This document shows, one piece after another, positions 1-7,718 of a DNA stretch of 34,075 bases (position 1 is the first letter of the stretch; each line of letters starts with the position of its first letter). Source of the stretch: Gammaproteobacteria bacterium (GTDB lineage: Bacteria; Pseudomonadota; Gammaproteobacteria; Steroidobacterales; GCA-2729495); NCBI GenBank assembly GCA_024276095.1, contig JAJRXW010000141.1:1-34075 (forward strand), in the 5' to 3' direction. Below the pieces are notes generated by a model. That model ran no database searches, was not told the DNA's origin, and worked only from the letters and a program-made list of their open reading frames with translations. The position numbers were made by a program, and so were the translations under genes.

Positions 1-239
1 GACAGCTCGGGATTGTACAAAGGCCGTGCTGCCGCGGCTTTGTACGCCTCACTCGCCTCGAGTGCCGAACGGGCCGCCCGGACGCGCGGGTTGGTATCGA
101 CCACGGTTTGTACGAACCGCGTCAGCGCCGGGTCTGCCACGCTCAGGGGGGCATCGCCGGAGCCCTGCGCGACAGCTGTAAAAGAATTGAATATCAGGGC
201 GCCCAATAGCAGGACGCACCCTTTTGTGGGTAGTTGCAT
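1..239 (-). CDS. TolC-family outer-membrane efflux protein (CzcC/CusC-like), N-terminal fragment
   Basis: The minus strand encodes an N-terminus starting at ATG 237-239 and running off the left edge, about 79 codons. It opens with an export signal (KGCVLLLGALIFNSFTAVAQ), followed by a helical segment containing NPRVRAARSALEASEAYKAA. That NP-x-(hydrophobic/Arg)-x-A-x-x-A pattern is the usual start of the first coiled-coil hairpin in TolC/CzcC-type outer-membrane factors. It lies downstream of, and in the same direction as, a small His-rich protein at 319-654, an order typical of Czc/Cus-type heavy-metal RND operons, so adaptor and pump genes probably follow outside the window. The family assignment is fair; the metal substrate is inferred only from context. 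The ORF-track entries here are in other frames. Confidence 0.7.
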   Translation of the reverse strand, partial: MQLPTKGCVLLLGALIFNSFTAVAQGSGDAPLSVADPALTRFVQTVVDTNPRVRAARSALEASEAYKAAAARPLYNPEL

Positions 240-318
240 AAGTCATGTTCCGGAAATCGTGCATCGACACGCATGCCGAAACGAACCGGCAGGCGCAGGG
301 GCGCAATAGGAATAGGAC

Positions 319-654
319 TCAGGCGTTCGGTGGTGGTGTCGGTGGCGCCTGCGCGTAGGTCAGAAGGTAGGGCATGACGCCATACCGGGGATCCGCCACA
401 CCGGCCGGCGCGGCAGCTACCGCAAACGATACGGAGATACCTGCGACATGGCCGTGGCAATAGTGCGTGTCATGCTCGTCCGGGTCGACATCCGTACCGG
501 TATCGGCAGACATCGACTTCGTCACATCGACCTGGCGGGCCTGGCCATCATCGTGCGGATGGCTGACGCTGACCCGATCGGCCGCGCCGTCCATGCTCAA
601 AAAAAGCAGGGAAAGTACAATGAAATTACTCAGCAGGATCCGCATAGCGGGCAT
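319..654 (-). CDS. small His-rich periplasmic protein of a metal-efflux operon (CzcI-like)
   Basis: A small exported protein. The ORF track begins at a TTG (675), but ATG 652-654 is preceded by AGGG six bases upstream and starts directly before a signal-like segment (RILLSNFIVLSLLFLSMDGA), so I use it (111 codons). The mature part has scattered potential metal ligands, HPHDD and DEHDTHYCHGHVAG, and ends in a proline-rich tail (APPTPPPNA). Short proteins with a H-x-H/C-H-G-H patch are found first in cobalt/zinc/cadmium or copper efflux operons (CzcI and DUF2946-like proteins). The next gene on the strand is a TolC-family protein. Metal binding is inferred from the residues; which metal cannot be said. 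Confidence 0.55.
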   Translation of the reverse strand: MPAMRILLSNFIVLSLLFLSMDGAADRVSVSHPHDDGQARQVDVTKSMSADTGTDVDPDEHDTHYCHGHVAGISVSFAVAAAPAGVADPRYGVMPYLLTYAQAPPTPPPNA

Positions 655-858
655 AGGATACCCTATTTTCTGCAAACCTGTGTGTGATCTGCGTTCACCG
701 GGGTCGGGCTTCGATACGATGCCCCCTGGTACCGGCCCCGGCTGCCCTTGCGTGCTTCCCGCCGGGTGATGCCGAATGCTGCCGGCGCCCTGGATCCACC
801 ATCCTCCAGCGGTTCGTTCTACATGGTAAATTAGGGTGTGTTGACGGGAGAACCAGCC
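655..858. promoter_or_regulatory. divergent intergenic region between the metal-efflux operon and the peptidase gene
   Basis: About 200 bases separate the two divergent starts at 654 and 859, so promoters for both directions should lie here. I see no convincing -35/-10 pair or MerR-type palindrome by eye. Two Shine-Dalgarno sequences set the flanking starts: AGGG before 654 on the minus strand and GGGAG at 846-850 before 859. Confidence 0.4.
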
Positions 859-3012
859 ATGCTATCGAGAACGCTACTGACCTTTTTACTGCTGTCTGTA
901 TTCCTGGCCGGCTGCGCCCGCACCGACGAAGGCCAGCCGGCATCGGTCGAACAGCATGAAGCAGCGGCCGACCCTTACCTGTGGCTGGAAGAAGTAGACA
1001 GTGAGCGGGCGCTGGACTGGGTTCGGGAGCAAAACGCCGCAACCGATAAAACACTCAGGTCTGACCCCCGCTACGCCGTCTACCGGCAGGAGACGCTGGC
1101 CATCCTGACGAGTACGGACCGGATTCCATCAGGTTCTCTGCGCGGCGGTTATGTCTATAACTTCTGGCAGGACGACACGCACGTGCGCGGCATCTGGCGC
1201 CGCATCAGCCTGCAGGACTATCGAAACAACAGCACAAAATGGCAGATATTGCTGGATCTGGACAAACTGGCCGAGCAGGAAAACGAAAACTGGGTATGGT
1301 CGGCTCGCGATATCCGGTGCCTGCCACCCCGATATGAACGTTGCATGATTGCCCTGTCGCGCGGCGGAGGCGATGCCAATGTCAAGCGCGAGTTCGACGT
1401 GCGCAGCAGCAGCTTTGTCGAAAACGGTTTCCGCCTGCCGGAGGCCAAGTCCGGTGCACTGTGGGTTGACGAAGACACCCTGCTCGTCAACACGGACTTT
1501 GGCCCGGACTCAATGACGGACTCCGGATATGCACGGGTCGTCAAGCGCTGGCGGCGAGGCACGACACTGGAGTCCGCTGACACGCTGTATACCGGCGAGC
1601 GCTCGGATGTCTGGGTCGCAGCAAGCGGACTGTTCGATGACTCGGGTGTCGTGCCGCTGATCAAACGTGCGGTATCGTTTTTCGAGCAGGAAGTATTCCT
1701 GGTCACCAAAAACAACGCCCTCATTCGTCTGCCAACACCCCGGCAAGCCGCGATCAAAGGCCTTTATCGCGGCCAGCTGCTGGTCGAACTGAGCGAGAAC
1801 TGGCCGGTAAACGGCGAGGTTTACGCCCAGGGCAGCCTGGTCTCTTTTTCGCTGGCAGATTTTCTGCAGCACGATAAAATCGACACTGTCCATACGCTGT
1901 TCCTGCCTGCTGAACGCACCAGCCTGCAACAGGTGCGCACCACTTCAGATGCAGTCATGGTGACGGTACTGGACAACGTCATCGGAAAACTGATGGCCTA
2001 TACATTCTCGCAGGAAGCATGGCACGGACAAATGGTGGAGATGCCCGACATGGCCATGGTCAACCTGCACTATGGAGGTATCGCGGAACCGGCGGTTTTT
2101 GCCGACGTGGAAAGTTTCCTGATCCCCGACAGCCTCTATCTCGTTGACAGCCGGTCGCTCGCTGCGGAACGGATCAAATCCGTACCGGATCGCTTCGATG
2201 CCGCCAATGCAACAGTCAACCAGTACAATGCCGTAAGCGCCGACGGCACACGAATCCCGTATTTCATCGTGCAGCCGGCGAACAGCAAGCCGGACGGATC
2301 GACCCCAACCCTGCTGTACGGCTATGGGGGATTTCAGATCTCCAGCACCCCGGCTTACCTGGGCACGACCGGCAAGCTCTGGCTCGAACGCGGGGGCGCC
2401 TACGTGGTGGCGAATATCCGCGGCGGCAACGAATTCGGCCCGCAGTGGCATCGAGCGGCAATGCTTGAAAACAGGCAGCGCTCCTACGACGATTTCATCG
2501 CTGTCGCCGAAGACCTGATCGCCAGGGGCATCACCTCTCCGGAGCGTCTGGGCATCTATGGCAGAAGTAACGGCGGTCTGCTGGTGGGCGTTGCATTGAC
2601 GCAGCGGCCGGATCTTTTCAACGCCGCTGCCAGTTTCGTTCCGCTGCTCGACATGTTGCGGTATACCGAGTTGCCCCCTGGTGCGAGCTGGATGGCCGAG
2701 TACGGCGATCCAGCCGATCCTGAAATGCGCAGGATCATTTCGGCGTACTCGCCCTACCAGAATATCAGGGCCGACGTAAAATACCCGAAGGCTCTTTTCT
2801 ATACTTCCACCCGCGACGATCGCGTACATCCCGGGCACGCACGAAAAATGGCCGCACGCATGCTGGAAAACGGCCATCCCGTCTACTACTACGAAAATAT
2901 GGAAGGCGGGCACGGTGGCGCCGCGAACCAGCTGCAGCAGGCGGACCTGCAGGCGCTGCTGTACGTCTACCTGACTCGCCAGCTCATGGATGACGCGGGG
3001 CGCGGTGATTGA
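859..3012 (+). CDS. prolyl oligopeptidase family serine peptidase (S9A), lipoprotein
   Basis: A serine peptidase of the prolyl oligopeptidase family, predicted to be membrane-anchored in the envelope and to cleave short peptides. The ORF track starts at a GTG (838), but ATG 859 has GGGAG eight bases upstream and starts a lipoprotein signal with lipobox LAGC (Cys19), giving 717 residues. The N-terminal part (DPYLWLEEVDSERALDWVREQN) matches the conserved opening of S9A enzymes, followed by a beta-propeller region. The C-terminal alpha/beta hydrolase domain shows the triad: GRSNGG (Ser about 570), DDRVHPGH (Asp about 653), and GGHGG (His about 685). The length fits the family. It lies alone, with a convergent pirin gene 10 bases downstream. 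The family call is strong; the substrate is unknown. Confidence 0.93.
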   Translation: MLSRTLLTFLLLSVFLAGCARTDEGQPASVEQHEAAADPYLWLEEVDSERALDWVREQNAATDKTLRSDPRYAVYRQETLAILTSTDRIPSGSLRGGYVYNFWQDDTHVRGIWRRISLQDYRNNSTKWQILLDLDKLAEQENENWVWSARDIRCLPPRYERCMIALSRGGGDANVKREFDVRSSSFVENGFRLPEAKSGALWVDEDTLLVNTDFGPDSMTDSGYARVVKRWRRGTTLESADTLYTGERSDVWVAASGLFDDSGVVPLIKRAVSFFEQEVFLVTKNNALIRLPTPRQAAIKGLYRGQLLVELSENWPVNGEVYAQGSLVSFSLADFLQHDKIDTVHTLFLPAERTSLQQVRTTSDAVMVTVLDNVIGKLMAYTFSQEAWHGQMVEMPDMAMVNLHYGGIAEPAVFADVESFLIPDSLYLVDSRSLAAERIKSVPDRFDAANATVNQYNAVSADGTRIPYFIVQPANSKPDGSTPTLLYGYGGFQISSTPAYLGTTGKLWLERGGAYVVANIRGGNEFGPQWHRAAMLENRQRSYDDFIAVAEDLIARGITSPERLGIYGRSNGGLLVGVALTQRPDLFNAAASFVPLLDMLRYTELPPGASWMAEYGDPADPEMRRIISAYSPYQNIRADVKYPKALFYTSTRDDRVHPGHARKMAARMLENGHPVYYYENMEGGHGGAANQLQQADLQALLYVYLTRQLMDDAGRGD

Positions 3013-3022
3013 TTGCACGCCG

Positions 3023-3886
3023 TTATACCAGGCGGCCCAACCGGTAGTCCTCGACTGCCTGTTCTATTTGCGCCCGGGTGTTCATGACGAACGGCCCCCA
3101 GTTGGCTATGGGCTCGTTGAGCGGGTTTCCGGCCAACAGCAGTAAAGACGTTTTCTCCCGACACTGTATGCGTACCCCGTCGCCGGTGCTGAAATGCCCC
3201 AACTGCCGGGACCCGATCGACTGACGGCCTCCCTCATCGCTGCAGATATCGGCGCATCCTTCGTATACATACGCCACCACGGTTTTGCTCCTGTCAATAT
3301 CGAATTCGACGCCCGCCCGTTCCGGCAGCTGTATATCAAAGTAGTCCGGTTTCGTATTGACACCCAGAACGGCGCCTTGTGTATGTTGCAGTCCCTGCCG
3401 GAACGTTCCCGCGATTACTTTGACGGTGACGCCCTTATCCAGGGTTGCCAGGGGAATCTGCTCCGGCGAATAACTCCGGTACCGTGGCTCACTCATTTTT
3501 TCGCCGGCGGGTAAGTTGATCCACAGCTGGAAACCGTGCATCAGCCCTTGGTCCTGCTCGGGCATTTCCGAATGCAGAACGCCGCGACCGGCGCTCATCC
3601 ACTGCACTCCACCGGAACCGATGACACCCTCATTGCCCAGATGATCACGATGGCGCATGCGGCCTTCCAGCATATAGGTCACCGTCTCGAATCCGCGGTG
3701 CGGGTGCTCGGGAAAGCCACCGATATAATCTGCTGCATCGTCGGAGCGGAATTCATCGAGCAGCAGGAACGGATCGAAAGTATGCAGCCGCCCCCGGATC
3801 ACCAGGCGCTGAATCTTCACACCGTCGCCATCCGTCACGGCGTGGCTGTCATGGACAGCCTGCAATCGGCGATATTGAGCAGCCAC
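3023..3886 (-). CDS. yhaK: pirin family protein (cupin, quercetinase-like)
   Basis: A bicupin of the pirin family. Bacterial pirins such as YhaK and YhhW bind a metal; some are quercetin dioxygenases or redox sensors. The metal-site signature is complete: HPHRGFET (His61, His63) and HSE (His105, Glu107), with QWMSAGRG between. Length is 287 residues, as usual. The start is GTG 3884-3886; a G-rich stretch (GGGGGG) precedes it and the start overlaps the TAG stop of the upstream gene by one base (TAGTG), which implies translational coupling. It is the last gene of a doxX-yqjG-pirin operon divergent from a YhaJ-like regulator. E. coli keeps the same genes together (yqjF, yqjG, yhaJ, yhaK). The symbol is by synteny and family, not by proven orthology. 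Confidence 0.9.
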   Translation of the reverse strand: MAAQYRRLQAVHDSHAVTDGDGVKIQRLVIRGRLHTFDPFLLLDEFRSDDAADYIGGFPEHPHRGFETVTYMLEGRMRHRDHLGNEGVIGSGGVQWMSAGRGVLHSEMPEQDQGLMHGFQLWINLPAGEKMSEPRYRSYSPEQIPLATLDKGVTVKVIAGTFRQGLQHTQGAVLGVNTKPDYFDIQLPERAGVEFDIDRSKTVVAYVYEGCADICSDEGGRQSIGSRQLGHFSTGDGVRIQCREKTSLLLLAGNPLNEPIANWGPFVMNTRAQIEQAVEDYRLGRLV

Positions 3887-4842
3887 TACGCACCCCCCTG
3901 AATCCGATCGCGATCATGGGCACGGCTGAAATCCAGTACCGGACCGAACGGAACGATCTGTGTCGGGTTGATCGTGGTCTGGCTGACGTAGTAGTGCGTC
4001 TTGATGTGATCGAAGTTCACCGTATCGACAATGCCTTCGACCTGGTAGAGCTCCCTGACGTAGCCGGACAGGTTCGGGTAGTCCTCGATCTGCATGCGAT
4101 TGGTTTTGAAATGGGCATAGTACACGGCGTCGAAACGTATCAGGGTCGTAAACAAACGCCAGTCCGCTTCGGTGATCTGCCCGCCCATCAAATAGCGTCG
4201 TCGCCCCAGGCGCTGCTCGATCACATCGAGCGCATCGAACAGGCGGCTGAAAGCGGCTTCATAGGCCTGTTGCGACGTGGCGAAACCCGCCCGGTAGACA
4301 CCGTTGTTGATATTGTCGTAGATGAACCGGTTCAGATCGTCGATCTCCGCCTGCAGCGCCCGAGGGTAGTAGTCGGTGCGATCACCGGTCAGCTCGTTGA
4401 AAGCGCTGTTGAATATCCGGATGATTTCAGCCGATTCGTTGTTCACGATGGTGCGCTGTTGCTTGTCCCAAAGGACCGGCACGGTAACGCGCCCGGAATA
4501 CGCCGGATCGGCACTGGTATAGACCTGGGACAGGCAGTCGATGCCGGCTATCGGGTTGTCCCGGGAAACGTCGGAAAATACCCAGCCGCGCTCCAGCATC
4601 TTCGGATCGACTATGGTGATACCGACCAGATGCTCAAGTTTTTTCAGGCGGCGAAAAATGATCGTGCGGTGGGCCCAGGGGCAGGCGAGCGAAACAAACA
4701 GATGGTAACGCCCTGCCTGTGCTTCAAACCCCGGCTCGCCGATCCAGTGGCGAAACTGCGAGTCCTGTCGAATGAATTCGCCACCGGTCGATGTCGTGTC
4801 ATACCAGTCCGTGTTCCATTGCCCGTCGATGAGCAGTCCCAT
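3886..4842 (-). CDS. yqjG: glutathionyl-hydroquinone reductase (Xi-class glutathione S-transferase)
   Basis: Reduces glutathionyl-hydroquinones (GS-hydroquinone + GSH to hydroquinone + GSSG) in the cytoplasm, a detoxification step for quinones. The ORF-track start (5028) is too early. ATG 4840-4842 has AGGAG about seven bases upstream and gives a 318-residue protein starting MGLLIDGQWNTDWYDT, the normal N-terminus and length for YqjG/ECM4-like enzymes. The catalytic cysteine is in SLACPWAHR (Cys54), the Xi-class CPWA motif. The helical C-terminal GST domain follows, with YLMGGQITEADWRLF. Its stop overlaps the pirin start, and DoxX lies 40 bases upstream, so the three form one operon. Confidence 0.92.
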   Translation of the reverse strand: MGLLIDGQWNTDWYDTTSTGGEFIRQDSQFRHWIGEPGFEAQAGRYHLFVSLACPWAHRTIIFRRLKKLEHLVGITIVDPKMLERGWVFSDVSRDNPIAGIDCLSQVYTSADPAYSGRVTVPVLWDKQQRTIVNNESAEIIRIFNSAFNELTGDRTDYYPRALQAEIDDLNRFIYDNINNGVYRAGFATSQQAYEAAFSRLFDALDVIEQRLGRRRYLMGGQITEADWRLFTTLIRFDAVYYAHFKTNRMQIEDYPNLSGYVRELYQVEGIVDTVNFDHIKTHYYVSQTTINPTQIVPFGPVLDFSRAHDRDRIQGGA

Positions 4843-4882
4843 AACGCTTCTCCTGATAAAGCCGTGTTCGCCCGCAGCCAGA

Positions 4883-5323
4883 CTAGTCCCGAGGACCGAT
4901 GATGCCGTCCGCAGAAAGGGCCCCACCGCCCTGGATCGCCAGTGCAGTGGTAGCCGCGAACAGGGCCAGCGCGTATTCGATACCGTTGTCGGCAAGGAAA
5001 AACCCGTTGCCCAGGTGCACGACAGCAAGGCCGACCAGCATCGTAAAAGCTCCGACTGCCGCCGCCGGCCGGGTCAAAAGACCCAGAATCAGGCCCAGCC
5101 CGCCGAAAAACTCGGCGCTGCCCGCCATCAGCGCCATCAGGTAAGCGGGTTCTATCCCCACCGAGGCCATCCATCGGGCTGTCCCGTCCAGGCCATAGCC
5201 GCCAAACCAGCCGAACAGTTTTTGCGCCCCATGAGCGAACAGAATCGTACCGACCGGAACCCGCAAAACCAGGCCCGCGACACCGGCATCGGTGCTGAGC
5301 AAACGTCGAATGATGACTGTCAT
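4883..5323 (-). CDS. yqjF: DoxX family membrane protein (YqjF-like)
   Basis: A four-helix integral membrane protein of the DoxX family, first gene of the operon. Hydrophobic segments are visible at roughly residues 14-32, 60-82, 84-104 and 112-130, with the family pattern RVPVGTILFAHGAQKLFGWFGG and a conserved GxAEFFGGLGLILGLLTR. The sequence reads ATGAATATG. AAAGGAG lies only two bases from the first ATG (5327-5329) but eight from the second (5321-5323), so I use the second; the ORF track uses the first. In E. coli the yqjF promoter responds to dinitrotoluene breakdown products through YhaJ; here a YhaJ-like gene is divergent. The biochemical role of DoxX proteins is not settled. Confidence 0.88.
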   Translation of the reverse strand: MTVIIRRLLSTDAGVAGLVLRVPVGTILFAHGAQKLFGWFGGYGLDGTARWMASVGIEPAYLMALMAGSAEFFGGLGLILGLLTRPAAAVGAFTMLVGLAVVHLGNGFFLADNGIEYALALFAATTALAIQGGGALSADGIIGPRD

Positions 5324-5341
5324 ATTCATCTCTCCTTTATT

Positions 5342-5436
5342 TATTCAGTAATCATGTTGTCTATATATATTGTCATTCCTTGTGTTTCATAAGACAATCG
5401 AACTTTTCTGGCTAATATATTCAATTAATCTGAATA
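5342..5436. promoter_or_regulatory. divergent LysR-type control region with TTCA-N7-TGAA boxes
   Basis: The AT-rich 127-base gap between doxX and the LysR gene contains a perfect inverted repeat TATTCA-N7-TGAATA at 5418-5436, which fits the T-N11-A box bound by LysR-type regulators. A second site with the same left arm and spacing but a poor right arm (TATTCA-N7-TGTTGT) is at 5342-5360, nearer the doxX start. A third inverted repeat, ATTGTC-N18-GACAAT, spans 5369-5398. The 5418 box is 15 bases before the regulator's ATG, a common autoregulatory position. The repeats are seen; binding by this regulator is inferred. Confidence 0.55.
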
Positions 5437-5450
5437 ATCAGGCAGCCTGT

Positions 5451-6338
5451 ATGAAACACGCTCTGTCCCTGGACGCCCTGGAAGTGCTCGATGCGATCGA
5501 CCGCAAAGGCAGCTTTGCCGCTGCCGCCAATGCACTGTACCGCGTACCGTCTGCAGTCACCTACAGTGTGCAGAAGCTCGAAAACGACCTCGGCGTCGTA
5601 TTGTTCCGGCGGGAGGGACGCCGCTCACTGCTCACTCCGGCGGGAACACTCCTGCTGGAACAGGGTCGTGAACTACTGGCGGCAGCGGAACGCCTGACGG
5701 AAACCACCCGGCAGGCACACAGCGGCTGGGAGTCCCGGCTCAATATCGCCATTGATTCCATCCTGGACTTCGAACCGTATTATCGCCTCATCGAGCGGTT
5801 CTACCGGCTCAAGCCGGACCTTGAAATCAATATTCATGAGGAAGTGCTGGGAGGAACGTGGGAGGCTGTGATCAAAGGTCGGGCGGACCTGGCCCTGGGT
5901 GCGGGCGAACCGCCCACCAACGCGCGGGGACATCGATCTGTCGTGATGAATACCGTGCAATGGATATTCGCGGTACCTCCCGGACATGAGCTGGCACAGC
6001 GAATGCTGCCGGTCAAACCGGCGGATATCGAGTGTTTTCGCGCCGTGGTGGTCCGTGACAGCTCGCGGCAGTTCGCCCCGTTGAGCGCGCGTCTTTTCAG
6101 TAAGCAACCGGTATTGAGCGTCCCGACACTGAGCGAAAAAATCCGGGCCCAGCAAATGGGACTGGGAGTCGGGTTTTTGCCAAGGCATCGTATCGAACAC
6201 CTGCTGGAAAACAAAACCCTCGTGGAAGTACCGGTAGAGAAAAGCACCCCCGATACAGCCCTGCACATGGTATGGAAATCGAACAACAAGGGGCGCGCTC
6301 TGCGCTGGTTCGTCGATGCGTTCAAGCAGCCATGGTGA
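5451..6338 (+). CDS. yhaJ: LysR-type transcriptional regulator, YhaJ-like
   Basis: A 295-residue LysR regulator. ATG 5451 is used rather than the track start at 5370, because MKHALSLDALEVLDAIDRKG is the normal LysR N-terminus; the ribosome site is weak. Residues 5-65 form the winged helix-turn-helix (GSFAAAANALYRVPSAVTYSVQKLE), then a linker helix and a two-lobed effector domain (from about residue 95). From memory the N-terminal 90 residues are very close to E. coli YhaJ (DAIDR.GSFAAAA...RVPSA...QKLE), and the divergent doxX-yqjG-pirin genes are the YhaJ regulon members. It probably senses a quinone or aromatic compound and activates the divergent operon. Transcription ends at a strong terminator. 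Confidence 0.92.
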   Translation: MKHALSLDALEVLDAIDRKGSFAAAANALYRVPSAVTYSVQKLENDLGVVLFRREGRRSLLTPAGTLLLEQGRELLAAAERLTETTRQAHSGWESRLNIAIDSILDFEPYYRLIERFYRLKPDLEINIHEEVLGGTWEAVIKGRADLALGAGEPPTNARGHRSVVMNTVQWIFAVPPGHELAQRMLPVKPADIECFRAVVVRDSSRQFAPLSARLFSKQPVLSVPTLSEKIRAQQMGLGVGFLPRHRIEHLLENKTLVEVPVEKSTPDTALHMVWKSNNKGRALRWFVDAFKQPW

Positions 6339-6365
6339 TAGGATTGCCGCCTTTGACCGACTGTC

Positions 6366-6402
6366 CAGCCGGAACCTGCATTTGGGGTTCCGGCTGTTTT
6401 TA
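6366..6402 (+). terminator. Rho-independent terminator after the LysR gene
   Basis: An 11-base-pair perfect stem CAGCCGGAACC / GGTTCCGGCTG (6366-6376 and 6386-6396) with a 9-base loop, followed by TTTTT. The T-run is only on the plus-strand side, so it terminates the regulator and not the opposing gene. Confidence 0.9.
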
Positions 6403-6455
6403 TCGGAGCATTCCCGTTCTGAGCCGGCCCGCAGCCCTCGATCGTGCCAAGGCTG

Positions 6456-6827
6456 TCATTGCTTGTTGGGCGCCAGGCGCCAGGTATCGTCATCCGCCTT
6501 GCATGCCCGGAAAACAGAGCGGCCGGTCTTGTCTCCGGCGGCAATAAAAAAACGCACTGTGCGGCAAACGGTGTCGTAATCCCGATGTGTGTCCAGCACT
6601 GTAATTTCGCCAAAGTGCCCGGTGCCCGCATTGCGCCAACTCACGGTTTCCCCATCTTCCTCGCTTTCGAGTGCAGTGACGGCAGCCTCCTTCAGGAAAC
6701 GGCGATCTTCACCATCCAGATTGCTTATCGGAGCATTGCGCAGAAACATCAGGTTAGCGGCCTGCAACGACCCGCATGCCAGCAACGCGACCACAACCCA
6801 GGAATATTTCCAAGAATATTTGCCCAC
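6456..6827 (-). CDS. small lipoprotein with RT0821/Lpp0805-like surface-antigen C-terminus
   Basis: A small envelope protein of unknown function. The ORF track starts at 6866, but GTG 6825-6827 has CGGGAG upstream and opens directly into a lipoprotein signal (WVVVALLACGS, lipobox LLAC), so I use it (123 residues). The C-terminal half (VSWRNAGTGHFGEITVL ... VCRTVRF ... FRACKADDDTWRLAP) has the W-x-N-x-x-T/S-G-x-x-G ... CR ... AC-x-x-x-D-x-W layout of the RT0821/Lpp0805 (17 kDa surface antigen-like) family. The sequence is similar but divergent, so the family call is moderate. It converges on the YhaJ-like regulator. Confidence 0.6.
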   Translation of the reverse strand: MGKYSWKYSWVVVALLACGSLQAANLMFLRNAPISNLDGEDRRFLKEAAVTALESEEDGETVSWRNAGTGHFGEITVLDTHRDYDTVCRTVRFFIAAGDKTGRSVFRACKADDDTWRLAPNKQ

Positions 6828-6976
6828 GGCAGGCTCCCGCCCATCAGTCTTCCGGACCACGAGCATAGCCTACAACGCCGGCCTGCCAAAGCCCCAATCG
6901 ACCGGAACGGGCAAACCCGGCACCTCTCCCGGTTACCCGAAGATGATATAATCGGCAACCCGGTAGCAGACAAGAA

Positions 6977-7645
6977 ATGCGAGTCAATATGAACGGATCC
7001 AGCGGTCGATATGCAGTCTTGGTATTACTCAGCACCGCCATTCTGTTTGCATGCTCTACGACAACCACAACGGTCAGGAAAATCTACGAGAACCCCGATT
7101 TCGACGGTGCCCCTTTCAGTCAGTTCCTCATTGTCGGGATATCGGAGAACCGTGACTCGCGCCGGCACTACGAGACCATGATGGTCAGTGCGCTCGCCGA
7201 TCATGGTATCAAGGCCGTTGCCAGCACCAGGGTAATGAAACCGGGCGTTCCCATGGACCAGCATACCGTCGCGGCGGCAGCAAAAGAGTCCGGATCCGAC
7301 GCAGTCCTCGTGGCGCGTCTCAAAAGCGCACAGACCGAAGCGCAAATCGTCAAGGGGCCAACCTCTGTGAAGATACAACCCAACAGCGGCAACCCGATCA
7401 ATTTCTCCGACTACGACTATGAACCCATGCAGTTCCGCTATAACTATGAAACCATGCAGAATCCGGATTCCCTGGAGATAGAGCGCACTGTCGTCGTCGC
7501 CACCGATGTTTACGAGGTCGCCAGCGGCGAAAAAGTATGGGGGGTAGAGTCCACGACCTTCGACAAGAAAGGCATGCACCAGCTCATTGACAGTGAGAGC
7601 AGTGCGGTCGTGAGGCAATTGAAGCGTGACGGGCTGGCCCGCTGA
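6977..7645 (+). CDS. lipoprotein of unknown function
   Basis: A 222-residue predicted lipoprotein with signal VLVLLSTAILFAC (Cys26) and a Thr-rich stretch (STTTTTV) after the cysteine. I do not recognise a named family. The rest reads like a globular periplasmic protein: FLIVGISENRDSRRHYETMM followed by a segment SGSDAVLVARL and a late TDVYEVASGEKVWGVES, resembling small lipoproteins that carry a GNA1162- or DUF4136-like fold (strand, helix, 'DA-x-L-x-x-x', then 'vyd..sgelvW'). ATG 6977 and ATG 6989 are both possible starts. It is divergent from the small lipoprotein to its left. Confidence 0.75.
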   Translation: MRVNMNGSSGRYAVLVLLSTAILFACSTTTTTVRKIYENPDFDGAPFSQFLIVGISENRDSRRHYETMMVSALADHGIKAVASTRVMKPGVPMDQHTVAAAAKESGSDAVLVARLKSAQTEAQIVKGPTSVKIQPNSGNPINFSDYDYEPMQFRYNYETMQNPDSLEIERTVVVATDVYEVASGEKVWGVESTTFDKKGMHQLIDSESSAVVRQLKRDGLAR

Positions 7646-7718
7646 TCCGGATATTTCAGCCGGCGCGATCAAGGCACGGAAGCTCTGTGCCGGCGCCGGC
7701 AGATAACTTCAACCGCTC

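Noticed and set aside
1945-3018. Long minus-strand ORF over the peptidase gene
   Set aside because: Antisense shadow; the plus frame has the full peptidase motif set.
3916-4902. Long plus-strand ORF over yqjG
   Set aside because: Antisense shadow of a strongly conserved enzyme gene.
7646-7718. GCCGGCGC/GCGCCGGC inverted repeat as a terminator between convergent genes
   Set aside because: The arms are GC-rich, but no T-run follows on either strand and the loop is long, so I do not call it.
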